DNA of 8,243 nt from Pseudomonadota bacterium (GCA_021617435.1 JAJWCP010000067.1:1-8243), one strand, 5' to 3'. Counted from the first letter of the stretch, positions 1 through 6,902 are shown. A program made the numbers and translations. The notes: generated by a model from the letters alone, not told the origin.

Positions 1-108
1 CTTCCTCTATTATATATAAGAAAAGATAAGAGAAAAGTATATTTTTTTGAAAAATTTTTTTGGTGATAATTTTTGAGCAGATGAATACTTCTTCAGATTA
101 TAAAAAAG

Positions 109-137
109 TTGACATTGAGCCATTAAAAATTTAAGCT
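109..137 (+). promoter_or_regulatory. Candidate sigma-70 type promoter for the porin-regulator unit
   Basis: A perfect TTGACA -35 box lies at 109-114. A weak -10 candidate, TAAGCT, sits at 132-137 after a 17-nt spacer. The box would place the transcript start about 20 nt before the porin start codon. The region upstream (1-108) is very AT-rich, with A and T runs that could act as an UP-element or be bent. The -35 is convincing. The -10 matches consensus at only three of six positions, so the exact promoter is uncertain. Confidence 0.42.
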
Positions 138-153
138 TTGCCGTAATATAAAC

Positions 154-159
154 AAAGGA
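154..159 (+). promoter_or_regulatory. Ribosome binding site deciding the porin start
   Basis: AAAGGA lies 6 nt before the ATG at 166. An in-frame TTG at 163 would be only 3 nt from this site. The ATG is therefore the better start, and the protein then begins MFNKAF. Confidence 0.65.
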
Positions 160-165
160 TTTTTG

Positions 166-1275
166 ATGTTTAACAAAGCTTTTCTGTTTTTAACGACGTT
201 TTTATTGCCGCTAGCGGCGAACGCGAGCGGGCTTGAGTATGAATACGGCGGAGCTTTACGGACGGTAGCCGGTTACGCCGACCCTTCCGGTAACTTTTTA
301 AATGGGCAGAATCGCTTTCATGCGCCGATAAACGGGAATTTAAGCGGAGCCGCGATTTATAACTTTAATGATAACGCTTCGTTCAAACTCGGTTTAGAGC
401 TTAAAGCCAAAACCGGCAGCAATTTGGATAACTTAAATTTCGGACATTACGGCGAAGAGATTTACGCCAAAATGCAAACCGCTTACGGCGATTTTTATCT
501 CGGACAAATGCAAAATCCGGCGGCTTTGCTCAGCGTTGTGCAGCCTAATCTTTCTGTTTGGCAAATCAGCCCGACAGAAGCGGCAAATTTTGTAGAAAAC
601 CCCAACTGGAAGCAGCACAACCGCCGCAAATATTACAGCACCTTAACCTCGGCGCAAATTAATACGGACGGCAGCTCGTTTAAATTTGCCTATTTTACGC
701 CGGAGTTTGCCGGAACAACTTTAGCTTTTGGCTTTACTCCCGAAAATAATGCCAATGACGGACTAACCTCAAAGTTTGCGCCATATTATGACCAAAGCGC
801 CTATCATGTTGCGCTTTATAACTCGCATGAGTTCAGCTTTGCCGATACCGAATTTTATTTGGCGTATGCTGATTTTAACCACAGCCACCGCGAATACGCA
901 GGCGGAATTTCGGTTTATCGGCAAGGGTTTACCTTGTTTGCCGCCTATCGTCAGACCGAAAGTTACGACCACGCAATAGCGGATACAAACATATCTGCCA
1001 ATCAGCCCGCTTATTATGACGCGTTCCGCAACGGATTTGCCTTTACCGGCGGCATATCATACGAGTTTGCCTTGTTGACCGCGAATTTAAGTTATTTTGA
1101 GGCAAAAGCTGATAACTTACCGGCGCGAACAAGGCTTGTTACTTTGCACAACAGCATAAAACCATACAAACATTTAGGTTTTTACCTTGGCGGAGGATAC
1201 GCTGAATTTAAGGACGTAAATGCCTGTGAAAACCGCGGACCTTTAGTTTATGGCGGGATTGAAATTAATTTTTAG
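166..1275 (+). CDS. Outer-membrane porin, Gram-negative porin family
   Basis: Predicted beta-barrel porin for passive diffusion of small hydrophilic solutes across the outer membrane. The 369-residue product starts with a classic signal peptide: a lysine near the N-terminus, a hydrophobic stretch at about residues 6-17, and an ANA-S cleavage site after residue 20. The mature part is about 349 residues, the usual size of 16-stranded general porins. It is rich in alternating aromatic, Gly and polar residues, for example YGDFYLGQ near residue 107. It ends in Phe (GGIEINF), the C-terminal signature recognised by the BAM machinery. An extracellular constriction loop may lie around residues 115-150, which are Pro/Asn-rich. 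The TAG stop overlaps the ribosome binding site of the regulator 8 nt downstream, so the two are probably co-transcribed. Solute specificity cannot be read from the sequence. The porin class is well supported; the exact subfamily is not. Confidence 0.8.
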   Translation: MFNKAFLFLTTFLLPLAANASGLEYEYGGALRTVAGYADPSGNFLNGQNRFHAPINGNLSGAAIYNFNDNASFKLGLELKAKTGSNLDNLNFGHYGEEIYAKMQTAYGDFYLGQMQNPAALLSVVQPNLSVWQISPTEAANFVENPNWKQHNRRKYYSTLTSAQINTDGSSFKFAYFTPEFAGTTLAFGFTPENNANDGLTSKFAPYYDQSAYHVALYNSHEFSFADTEFYLAYADFNHSHREYAGGISVYRQGFTLFAAYRQTESYDHAIADTNISANQPAYYDAFRNGFAFTGGISYEFALLTANLSYFEAKADNLPARTRLVTLHNSIKPYKHLGFYLGGGYAEFKDVNACENRGPLVYGGIEINF

Positions 1276-1283
1276 GAGCCAGT

Positions 1284-1904
1284 ATGCCAAATTTACTTAT
1301 AATTTCAGAAAACAATGTTTTTTTTGATGATTTGCGGCTGCAAATTGAACGTTATGCGCCGGAATACACGATTAATGCCGAATCAGCAACGCCGGATATT
1401 GTTATTTTAGATGAAAAGCCGGAAATGCTTGCTTCCGTTAAATCAAAACATCCGCAAACGCCGATTTTCGTACTCTTAAAAAAGGGCGCGGATAAGCCGC
1501 AAGCCTCAACTTTTGTTAAATTTGAGATTAAACCGATTGTGCTCAAAGATTTTATAAACACCTTGTGTTCCGCTATTAATCTGGCGTTTAATTCTGATGA
1601 CGGGCGCTTAAAATTTAACTGTTACGAGTTGCGTCCGTTAAGCAAAGAGATTTATAATTTCAGAAATAATGAGGCGACTAAATTAACAGAAAAAGAAGTG
1701 GCGATAGTTCAATACCTTTACAAAATTAAAGGGCGGATTGTAACCAAAACCGAACTACTGCAAGAAGTTTGGGGATACAGCCCTGAGGTTACCACTCATA
1801 CCATTGAAACCCATATTTACCGTTTGCGGCAAAAAGTTGAGCATGATAACCCATCCGCTCAACTGATTTTAACCGAAGACGGCGGCTATTTGTTAAAACG
1901 CTAA
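1284..1904 (+). CDS. OmpR/PhoB-type winged-helix regulator with degenerate receiver domain
   Basis: DNA-binding response-regulator-like protein of 206 residues. The C-terminal half (about 108-206) is a well-conserved trans_reg_C winged helix: LTEKEVAIVQYL at 134-145, the VTKTELLQEVWGY segment at 153-165, the recognition helix around THTIETHIYRLRQKVE at 171-186, and the terminal DGGYLLKR hairpin. The N-terminal receiver (about 1-100) is short and eroded. A possible phospho-acceptor Asp is D43 (IVILD) and a Lys-Pro is kept at K83-P84. However, the usual acidic pair near residues 8-10 is E9-N10, and the Thr/Ser after beta-4 is not recognisable (VLLKKGA). It may therefore act without phosphorylation, or respond weakly. 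The ribosome binding site TAGGAG overlaps the porin stop. No histidine kinase is seen in the window. The porin is an obvious candidate target, which is inference from position. Confidence 0.85.
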   Translation: MPNLLIISENNVFFDDLRLQIERYAPEYTINAESATPDIVILDEKPEMLASVKSKHPQTPIFVLLKKGADKPQASTFVKFEIKPIVLKDFINTLCSAINLAFNSDDGRLKFNCYELRPLSKEIYNFRNNEATKLTEKEVAIVQYLYKIKGRIVTKTELLQEVWGYSPEVTTHTIETHIYRLRQKVEHDNPSAQLILTEDGGYLLKR

Positions 1905-3295
1905 CGCGCGCCTACTAACGATAACGATGAAATTGTATCGCCCATACCCACCAAAGTAAGCGGCTTTTCAATTAAAATAGTGGGCACCACAATTAAATCC
2001 CAATTGCGAAAACGACCGATACCGGTTTGCGCTAAATCATTTTGACCGGTTGCCCATGACAAGCCATCAGCCTCAATCAGCCCGACATCGGAAACTTCAC
2101 GCCCTTGCGCCCACAACAAATCATCAATAACGCCGGTTCCGGCTTTGGCGGCGGCGATGGTAGCGGCAGTCATCATACCGCGTAGGTTAGCTTCAGGCGT
2201 AATGCGGAAGTTTTTATCCTGCAAGGTTATATAAAGCCCGAACATATGCAGCTGAATACGCGCCACACCGGTTTTTTCTTTAATTTTTACAAGACCTGCA
2301 AACAAATTTTCAGATGTGGTTTGGCGACGGCTTTGTTCGGCTAAAGACTCCTCGCCGATTACCTCTAAAACATCCATGGTTTCACGCTCGTTAATACCAA
2401 GCGAATCCATTAGCGGAGCCACCTTTTCCACAATCGCTTTGCGGATAATTTTATCTTGAGTGGAGGCTATTTCCAGATGGAAAATTCCGTCCGGAGATGT
2501 TTGCTTCCAATTTTTTATCTCCGGCAAAATCTTTTCAATTAACGCCACGCCGTTATTGTTAGAAGTTAAGGCATGAAAGCCCGATAAAACCACATAATCC
2601 ATCGGGTGGCTATGCACATAACGAATAAAGTGTTTATCGGTTACAAGCTTCAAATTAAGCGGATCATAAGTGGCGATAAAGCGGTTAGATTTAGGACAGC
2701 GGAAAGTACGCCCCTCAATGGTGAGCACATCGTTTTTATTAAATTCAGCAATCCAATGGATAAGCGGAGTTTCAGCTTTACGGTCAATGGTGTATGCCGG
2801 CGCCGGTTTACCATTATCATCAAACGAGAACAAATTATCTTTTTTTACAAATTGATCAGCTTGTAATTTGGGCAATGAATTTGTATGTACATAAACGTTT
2901 TGAATCCCGATGGTAGCTAAAGCATTGGCGACAATTCCGCCCTGTCCACCGATTTGCAGATGATCATAACCAATTTTTTCATACATCCAATCATAGACTG
3001 CTTTTTCTTCGGTAATCCATTCTTCGGCTATGCCTTCTTTAAAGCATTTGAAGATACCTTTTAGCACATCAGCAGGCGAATTGATTTTGGTTTCAGTAAT
3101 GTTTTCCAAATCTGCCAACAAGAGCCCTTCTTCCGCAATCAGCTTGGCAAGTTTTTCAGCCGGAATTTTAATCACCGCATCAATGTTGGCATTAAAAGCC
3201 GTCGCAGCAGTTTTAATTTGTTTAATTTTTTCAAGCTGCGAGGGCACAATCTGATACTTATTTTTCCAAATTTGTTTTAATTCCGGTGTATCCAT
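1901..3295 (-). CDS. ADP-dependent glucokinase/phosphofructokinase family sugar kinase
   Basis: Probable ADP-dependent sugar kinase of the ribokinase fold (ADP_PFK_GK family). It would transfer phosphate from ADP to glucose or fructose 6-phosphate, releasing AMP. Its 464 residues match the family's usual 450-470. Motifs run in family order: AFNANIDA (33-40, sugar site), GGQGGIVANALA (116-127), IHWIAEF (179-185), NRFIATYDPLN (204-214), HLEIAS (273-278), the Mg-associated NxxE motif NERE (302-305), and near the C-terminus VGMGDTISS (449-457), which holds the GxGD catalytic aspartate D453. A Glu at 92 in GIAEEW seems to match the Glu that favours glucose over fructose 6-phosphate in archaeal enzymes, so glucokinase activity is my preferred reading; that alignment is by eye. 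The start is supported by AGGAGA at 3302-3307, 6 nt from the ATG. It follows hemY by 23 nt, and its TAG stop overlaps the convergent regulator by 4 nt. Base composition looks like that of its neighbours, so any transfer is old. The family is typical of Euryarchaeota and animals, making this host notable. Confidence 0.87.
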   Translation of the reverse strand: MDTPELKQIWKNKYQIVPSQLEKIKQIKTAATAFNANIDAVIKIPAEKLAKLIAEEGLLLADLENITETKINSPADVLKGIFKCFKEGIAEEWITEEKAVYDWMYEKIGYDHLQIGGQGGIVANALATIGIQNVYVHTNSLPKLQADQFVKKDNLFSFDDNGKPAPAYTIDRKAETPLIHWIAEFNKNDVLTIEGRTFRCPKSNRFIATYDPLNLKLVTDKHFIRYVHSHPMDYVVLSGFHALTSNNNGVALIEKILPEIKNWKQTSPDGIFHLEIASTQDKIIRKAIVEKVAPLMDSLGINERETMDVLEVIGEESLAEQSRRQTTSENLFAGLVKIKEKTGVARIQLHMFGLYITLQDKNFRITPEANLRGMMTAATIAAAKAGTGVIDDLLWAQGREVSDVGLIEADGLSWATGQNDLAQTGIGRFRNWDLIVVPTILIEKPLTLVGMGDTISSLSLVGAR

Positions 3296-3318
3296 TGCTC
3301 TTCTCCTGTTTTTTTAAT

Positions 3319-4692
3319 TTAATCATTCTTTGCCGATTTTTCCACATACAAATGCCATTTATATTCACCGATTGCAGAACATTTATCACAAACCGGACGC
3401 CATTTTTTACTTACATGCCCGCATTCAGAGCAAACCCAAACCGAATCATCGGCACAAGACGCCGTTTTATTTTTCCAGCTTTGCGCCGCCGCCTCATTTT
3501 TATGAAAATGCTTTTCATACTCGTAAATAACTTTGGCAATACGCTTGGTAGCCGGATTGTTAATTAAAAAGATTTCAAACTCTCCGCGGGCTTTGTTCCA
3601 AAATTTGGCTTTAGCATCAAGAACGGCCAGCAGTAAATTGTTAAGCGACGGACGTTTACTGTTGGTTAAAGCTAAACTTTCCATACGCTGAACTCTTTCT
3701 GCCGCGGTATCTTTCGCCCATAGATTTAAGTACATTTCCGCAACTTCAGAGGTCGGGTTGCAGCGCCAAATACGGCTGAGTACATTTGCCGCCTTGCGGA
3801 TTTGATTATCATTTTGCACATAATATTCCGCCAATGCCAACGCTGCCGGAACAAGTTCATGGTTATGCTCAAGCGCTTGCGAACAGTATTTGAAAAAGTT
3901 GACCGAATCGCCTGATTGTTTAGCGTTTTCAGCCAACTCATACAGTGTTACCGCCTTTAGGAGCTTGTATTTTTCAGCCGGAATAAGTTTTTTCTTAAAA
4001 CCGGAATTTAACACTTGCAACGCGCCTTCCCAATCGCCTGCTTTAGCGCGTAAATTAAAAGCGCTTTCAATTACCCAATACAAATCTTGCCGCACTTCAA
4101 AGGCTTTATTGGCATTAATTAAGGCTTGTTCAAATTCTTTTTTCTGCATTTGCGCTTCAACCGCCGCTTTTAAGCTGACCAGTTCCAAATCAGGATTATT
4201 CATCAGTTTGGTTGAAAGCTCTTCCATTTTATCAAAGTTTTTTTCGCCTTTATAAATTTTGAGCGTTAAGACATCAATAATCGTGTCATCGCCGATAAGA
4301 TTGCGCAACTCTTTTAAACATTTTCGCGCGGCTGACATATCTCCGGCAGTAATAGAAGTCATTGCTTTGAGCAACAACATCATGGAATTATCGATATCGG
4401 CACGATTTAAAACCAACTTTTCCGTAATTTTGCCGGTTTTAACATTGCGGGTTTCATTGCCGGAAAAGCGCAATGCTTCATTAAGCTGACCTACAATCAG
4501 TTTATGTAGCAAAAAATTAAGCCCGTAAATTGCGGCGATAAAAACCCACAGCCACAAAAGAGCGCCGGCAAGCGGCAAAACCGCTGATGCTCCGCGCCAG
4601 TTAATAACGATTGAGCCGGTTACATCACCTTCGCGAATCAGCAAAATCAACAGCAGACCTATAATCCAAAATGTATAAAACTTTTTACTCAT
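3319..4692 (-). CDS. hemY: HemY-like inner-membrane TPR protein with C-terminal zinc ribbon
   Basis: Membrane-anchored protein of 457 residues related to the proteobacterial HemY family. This is not the protoporphyrinogen oxidase that shares the name in Bacillus; the biochemical role of proteobacterial HemY is not settled beyond a genetic and syntenic link to haem synthesis. Two hydrophobic segments at about 7-20 and 36-62 form the HemY_N membrane part. Helical TPR-like repeats fill about 100-400, for example FEQALINANKAFE at 187-199 and DWEGALQVLNSGF at 220-232. The C-terminus has a rubredoxin-like zinc ribbon with C421-x2-C424 and C435-x2-C438, recalling the one in LapB. It lies 18 nt after the mic60-like gene. 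The start codon has only a GAGG placed very close (2 nt), so translation may partly depend on coupling to the upstream gene. Family assignment rests on topology, TPRs and position. Confidence 0.82.
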   Translation of the reverse strand: MSKKFYTFWIIGLLLILLIREGDVTGSIVINWRGASAVLPLAGALLWLWVFIAAIYGLNFLLHKLIVGQLNEALRFSGNETRNVKTGKITEKLVLNRADIDNSMMLLLKAMTSITAGDMSAARKCLKELRNLIGDDTIIDVLTLKIYKGEKNFDKMEELSTKLMNNPDLELVSLKAAVEAQMQKKEFEQALINANKAFEVRQDLYWVIESAFNLRAKAGDWEGALQVLNSGFKKKLIPAEKYKLLKAVTLYELAENAKQSGDSVNFFKYCSQALEHNHELVPAALALAEYYVQNDNQIRKAANVLSRIWRCNPTSEVAEMYLNLWAKDTAAERVQRMESLALTNSKRPSLNNLLLAVLDAKAKFWNKARGEFEIFLINNPATKRIAKVIYEYEKHFHKNEAAAQSWKNKTASCADDSVWVCSECGHVSKKWRPVCDKCSAIGEYKWHLYVEKSAKND

Positions 4693-4710
4693 CGCCTCAG
4701 CCGCAATATT

Positions 4711-5730
4711 TTAATTGTTATCAGCGGTTAAATTTTCAGCTTTCATCACCGCCATGGTCAGCGCCTCAATTTGTTTTAACGCCTGATTAAAATCTTCAGC
4801 GGCGGTAATCTGTTTTTGCCATTTAGCAAAGTCTTCAGTCTGATATTCAGGCTTAGCCGACATCAACACCGACGCCTCTGAAAATTTACCTTCATTAACC
4901 AAACGATAAACTTCGTCTTTTGCCATTAACTCGTCAACCGGTTTTTCGTGGTATTCAATGCTAATCAGTTTACTGAGCTTAGAGTTAATTTTTTCTTTCC
5001 AGTCAGGTTCTTTTGACGGATTTTTTGCCGCGGTTTCCTGCTCGGCCTTAGCAAGTTCAGCCTCCGTCTGCTTGGTTTGTTCTTTTACATAGAGCTCATT
5101 AAATCGCTTAATTAATTTTTCAGGCGACGGCAAACCTTCATATGAAAGCGAGGCAATTACATCAGCCGGAGCTTCCATATTGGTGCCTAACGCCAAATTA
5201 CGCAAAACTTCCGCCTCATAAACAAAAGGTTTGCCAGTTGCCGCCGAATCTTTTACCAACATGGCGGCGGTTAAGGTTAAGGCTCCGCGGGTGCTGACCT
5301 GTCCGAAAGCTCGGAGTTTAGATTCCAGCGCGTCTATTCTTGAAACAACGCCAAGCATAGTATTGGTACTGACCCGCGAATCTAAAATTTCGGAATTTAT
5401 TTTATTAACGTTATCAATTTTACCGTTAAGCATGGCGGCAAGTTGCAACGAATCGTTTTTAGCCTCGGCATTCAGGCGTTTAAGCTCATTTACTTCCGTT
5501 TGCAAGGCATTAATTTTGCCCTCAAGCCGCAAAATGGCATTTTGCTCCGCCGAATCGTTATTTATTTTTTGCAAAATTCGCGGATTTAGCTGCAAATACC
5601 AAGCTCCGCCCAAAACGGCGCCGGCAATTATAACCGACCATATCACGCCTTTAAGAAACCCGACGGTTTGCGTGCTTTGCGGCTTATCGGCCGCAGGTGC
5701 ATTTTTTTCAGATAAAGTTTTTGTAACCAT
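4711..5730 (-). CDS. Mitofilin-like inner-membrane protein (alphaproteobacterial Mic60, COG4223 type)
   Basis: The 339-residue protein has the architecture of alphaproteobacterial Mic60. There is a short polar, Pro/Ala/Lys-rich cytoplasmic tail (1-23), one transmembrane helix (about 27-46), a long periplasmic coiled coil (about 60-145, with heptads such as ILRLEGKINALQTEVNELKR), and a helical C-terminal region. The segment ALTLTAAMLVKDSAATGKPF (150-169) resembles the conserved start of that region. A second charged helix lies at 203-235. The mitochondrial homologue shapes cristae; the bacterial form is linked to intracytoplasmic membrane organisation. The gene heads the minus-strand operon with hemY and the ADP-dependent kinase. 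The start is supported by GAGGA at 5738-5742, 7 nt from the ATG. In many Alphaproteobacteria, hemC and hemD precede it; here it begins the transcript directly. The assignment relies on architecture plus synteny, since the family diverges strongly in sequence. Confidence 0.78.
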   Translation of the reverse strand: MVTKTLSEKNAPAADKPQSTQTVGFLKGVIWSVIIAGAVLGGAWYLQLNPRILQKINNDSAEQNAILRLEGKINALQTEVNELKRLNAEAKNDSLQLAAMLNGKIDNVNKINSEILDSRVSTNTMLGVVSRIDALESKLRAFGQVSTRGALTLTAAMLVKDSAATGKPFVYEAEVLRNLALGTNMEAPADVIASLSYEGLPSPEKLIKRFNELYVKEQTKQTEAELAKAEQETAAKNPSKEPDWKEKINSKLSKLISIEYHEKPVDELMAKDEVYRLVNEGKFSEASVLMSAKPEYQTEDFAKWQKQITAAEDFNQALKQIEALTMAVMKAENLTADNN

Positions 5731-5754
5731 TTTTGTATCCTCGCTTGATTATTC

Positions 5755-5785
5755 TTGGCATTATTGTTTTTATAGTTTATATAAT
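5755..5785 (+). promoter_or_regulatory. Candidate promoter for the tsaD-nth operon
   Basis: TTGGCA at 5755-5760 is a good -35 box. Two overlapping -10 candidates follow: TATATA at 5778-5783 (17-nt spacer) and a perfect TATAAT at 5780-5785 (19-nt spacer). The predicted start is about 35 nt upstream of the tsaD ATG. The promoter overlaps the minus-strand candidate, so the two may compete for polymerase or share a regulator. Confidence 0.5.
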
Positions 5786-5802
5786 TATAAAAAATACTGC
5801 AA
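5774..5802 (-). promoter_or_regulatory. Candidate promoter for the mic60-hemY-kinase operon
   Basis: Read on the minus strand, TTGCAG (5802-5797) could be a -35 box. It is followed by TAAACT (5779-5774) after 17 nt, or by TATAAA (5781-5776) after 15 nt, as the -10. It occupies the same AT-rich core as the divergent tsaD promoter candidate. Neither spacing nor boxes are ideal. Confidence 0.33.
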
Positions 5803-5825
5803 CAGATTAAATCGGATTATGCAAA

Positions 5826-6902
5826 ATGTTAGTTTTAGGAATTGAAAGCAGCTGCGATGAAACGGCGGCCGCGATTGTAAATGAAAACAGGCAAATTTTA
5901 GGGCAAGCCCTGCTTTCACAAGAAGAACATAAAGCTTTTGGCGGGGTTGTACCGGAAATTGCCGCCCGCGCTCATTTGGAACATATTGATGAGATTATTG
6001 AAACATGCGTTAAACGCGCCGGCATTAAGCTTGAAGATTTAGACGCCATTGCCGCCGCTTCCGGTCCGGGGCTTATCGGCGGAGTAGTGGTCGGTGTAAT
6101 GGCGGCAAAAGCTTTGGCTTTAGCGCTGAACAAACCATTTGTCGCCGTAAACCATTTGGAAGGGCACGCCTTATGCGCCCGCGTTTCCAACGATGTTGAA
6201 TATCCGTATTTGTTGTTGCTGGTATCAGGCGGGCACTGCCAAATTTTGATTGTTAAAAATGTGGGCGAATACGAACGTTTGGGTACCACGATTGACGACG
6301 CCGCCGGCGAAGCGTTTGACAAAGTGGCAAAAATGCTCGGGCTCGGTTATCCGGGCGGTCCGATGATTGAAAAGGCCGCCGCCGTAGGCGATGCCACCCG
6401 CTTTGCTCTGCCGCGACCGCTTATCAGCTCCGGCGATTGCAACTTGTCATTTTCAGGCTTAAAAACCGCGGTACGTAAATTGATAGAATCATATGCTCCG
6501 GACGGAAATATTGAGCACGCTAACATATCAGGCAAAGACATTTCCGATATTTGCGCATGTTTTCAATACACTGCAACCGATTGTTTGGTACGCAAGCTCC
6601 GCAAAGCCATCGGCATTTTTAAGAGCAAATATCCGCAAGGCAAAAATTTGGTGGTATCGGGCGGGGTTGCCGCTAACACTTATTTGCGCGAACAACTTAA
6701 ATTGCTTGCCGAAGAAAACGGCTTGTTGTTTGCCGCGCCACCGATTAAGTTTTGCACCGACAACGGCGTGATGATTGCTTGGGCAGGGTTGGAGCGCTTC
6801 AGAGCCGGATTTCATAATAATCTTGACTTTAAACCGCGTCCGCGTTGGCCGTTAGATGAAAATGCGCCTAAAGCCGCCGGTGCCGGAGGTGTTAAAGCAT
6901 GA
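5826..6902 (+). CDS. tsaD: tRNA N6-adenosine threonylcarbamoyltransferase TsaD
   Basis: Transfers the threonylcarbamoyl group from threonylcarbamoyl-AMP to A37 of ANN-decoding tRNAs, giving t6A. In bacteria it works with TsaB and TsaE, which are not in this window. At 358 residues it has full family length and all key motifs. These are GIESSCDETAAAIV (5-18), the metal-binding HLEGH (H110 and H114), LLVSGGH (131-137), DDAAGEAFDKVAKMLGLGYP (157-176), LSFSGLKTAV (207-216), VVSGGVAANTYLRE (276-289) and TDNGVMIAWAG (311-321) with metal ligand D312. The ATG has only a weak GGAT eight nt upstream. A nearer ATG at 5819 is out of frame and ends after eight codons. The gene ends in an ATGA overlap with nth, indicating translational coupling. 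The short Ala/Gly-rich tail after residue 346 is variable in the family. Confidence 0.97.
   Translation: MLVLGIESSCDETAAAIVNENRQILGQALLSQEEHKAFGGVVPEIAARAHLEHIDEIIETCVKRAGIKLEDLDAIAAASGPGLIGGVVVGVMAAKALALALNKPFVAVNHLEGHALCARVSNDVEYPYLLLLVSGGHCQILIVKNVGEYERLGTTIDDAAGEAFDKVAKMLGLGYPGGPMIEKAAAVGDATRFALPRPLISSGDCNLSFSGLKTAVRKLIESYAPDGNIEHANISGKDISDICACFQYTATDCLVRKLRKAIGIFKSKYPQGKNLVVSGGVAANTYLREQLKLLAEENGLLFAAPPIKFCTDNGVMIAWAGLERFRAGFHNNLDFKPRPRWPLDENAPKAAGAGGVKA

Noticed and set aside
163..165. TTG start codon for the porin, one codon before the ATG
   Set aside because: The ATG at 166 has better spacing from AAAGGA (6 nt against 3 nt) and gives an equally good signal peptide.
1901..3295. Reading the kinase as an ATP-dependent ribokinase/PfkB enzyme
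   Set aside because: The length, the FNANID and GGQGG motifs, HLEIAS and VGMGDTISS match the ADP-dependent branch, and the usual PfkB length (about 310) and signatures are absent.
3296..3318. Possible terminator between hemY and the ADP-dependent kinase
   Set aside because: The A-run on the minus strand has no preceding hairpin, and the 23-nt gap is used by the kinase ribosome binding site.
3890..4255. Plus-strand open frame of 121 codons opposite hemY
   Set aside because: It lies wholly antisense to a gene with clear TPR and membrane features, has no domain signature, and its composition reads as a reverse-strand shadow.
5231..5845. Plus-strand open frame of 204 codons spanning the mic60 N-terminal half, the divergent promoter and the start of tsaD
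   Set aside because: It is antisense to the mic60 coiled-coil and transmembrane region and crosses an AT-rich promoter region. Hydrophobic and Ser-rich stretches are expected from reading the opposite strand. Its size alone is not enough.
5819..5845. Eight-codon leader peptide overlapping the tsaD start
   Set aside because: The GGAT is only 1 nt from this ATG, too close to serve it, but is 8 nt from the true tsaD ATG. Likely chance.
5972..6541. Two minus-strand open frames opposite tsaD
   Set aside because: tsaD motifs are complete across this region, so the antisense frames are shadows.
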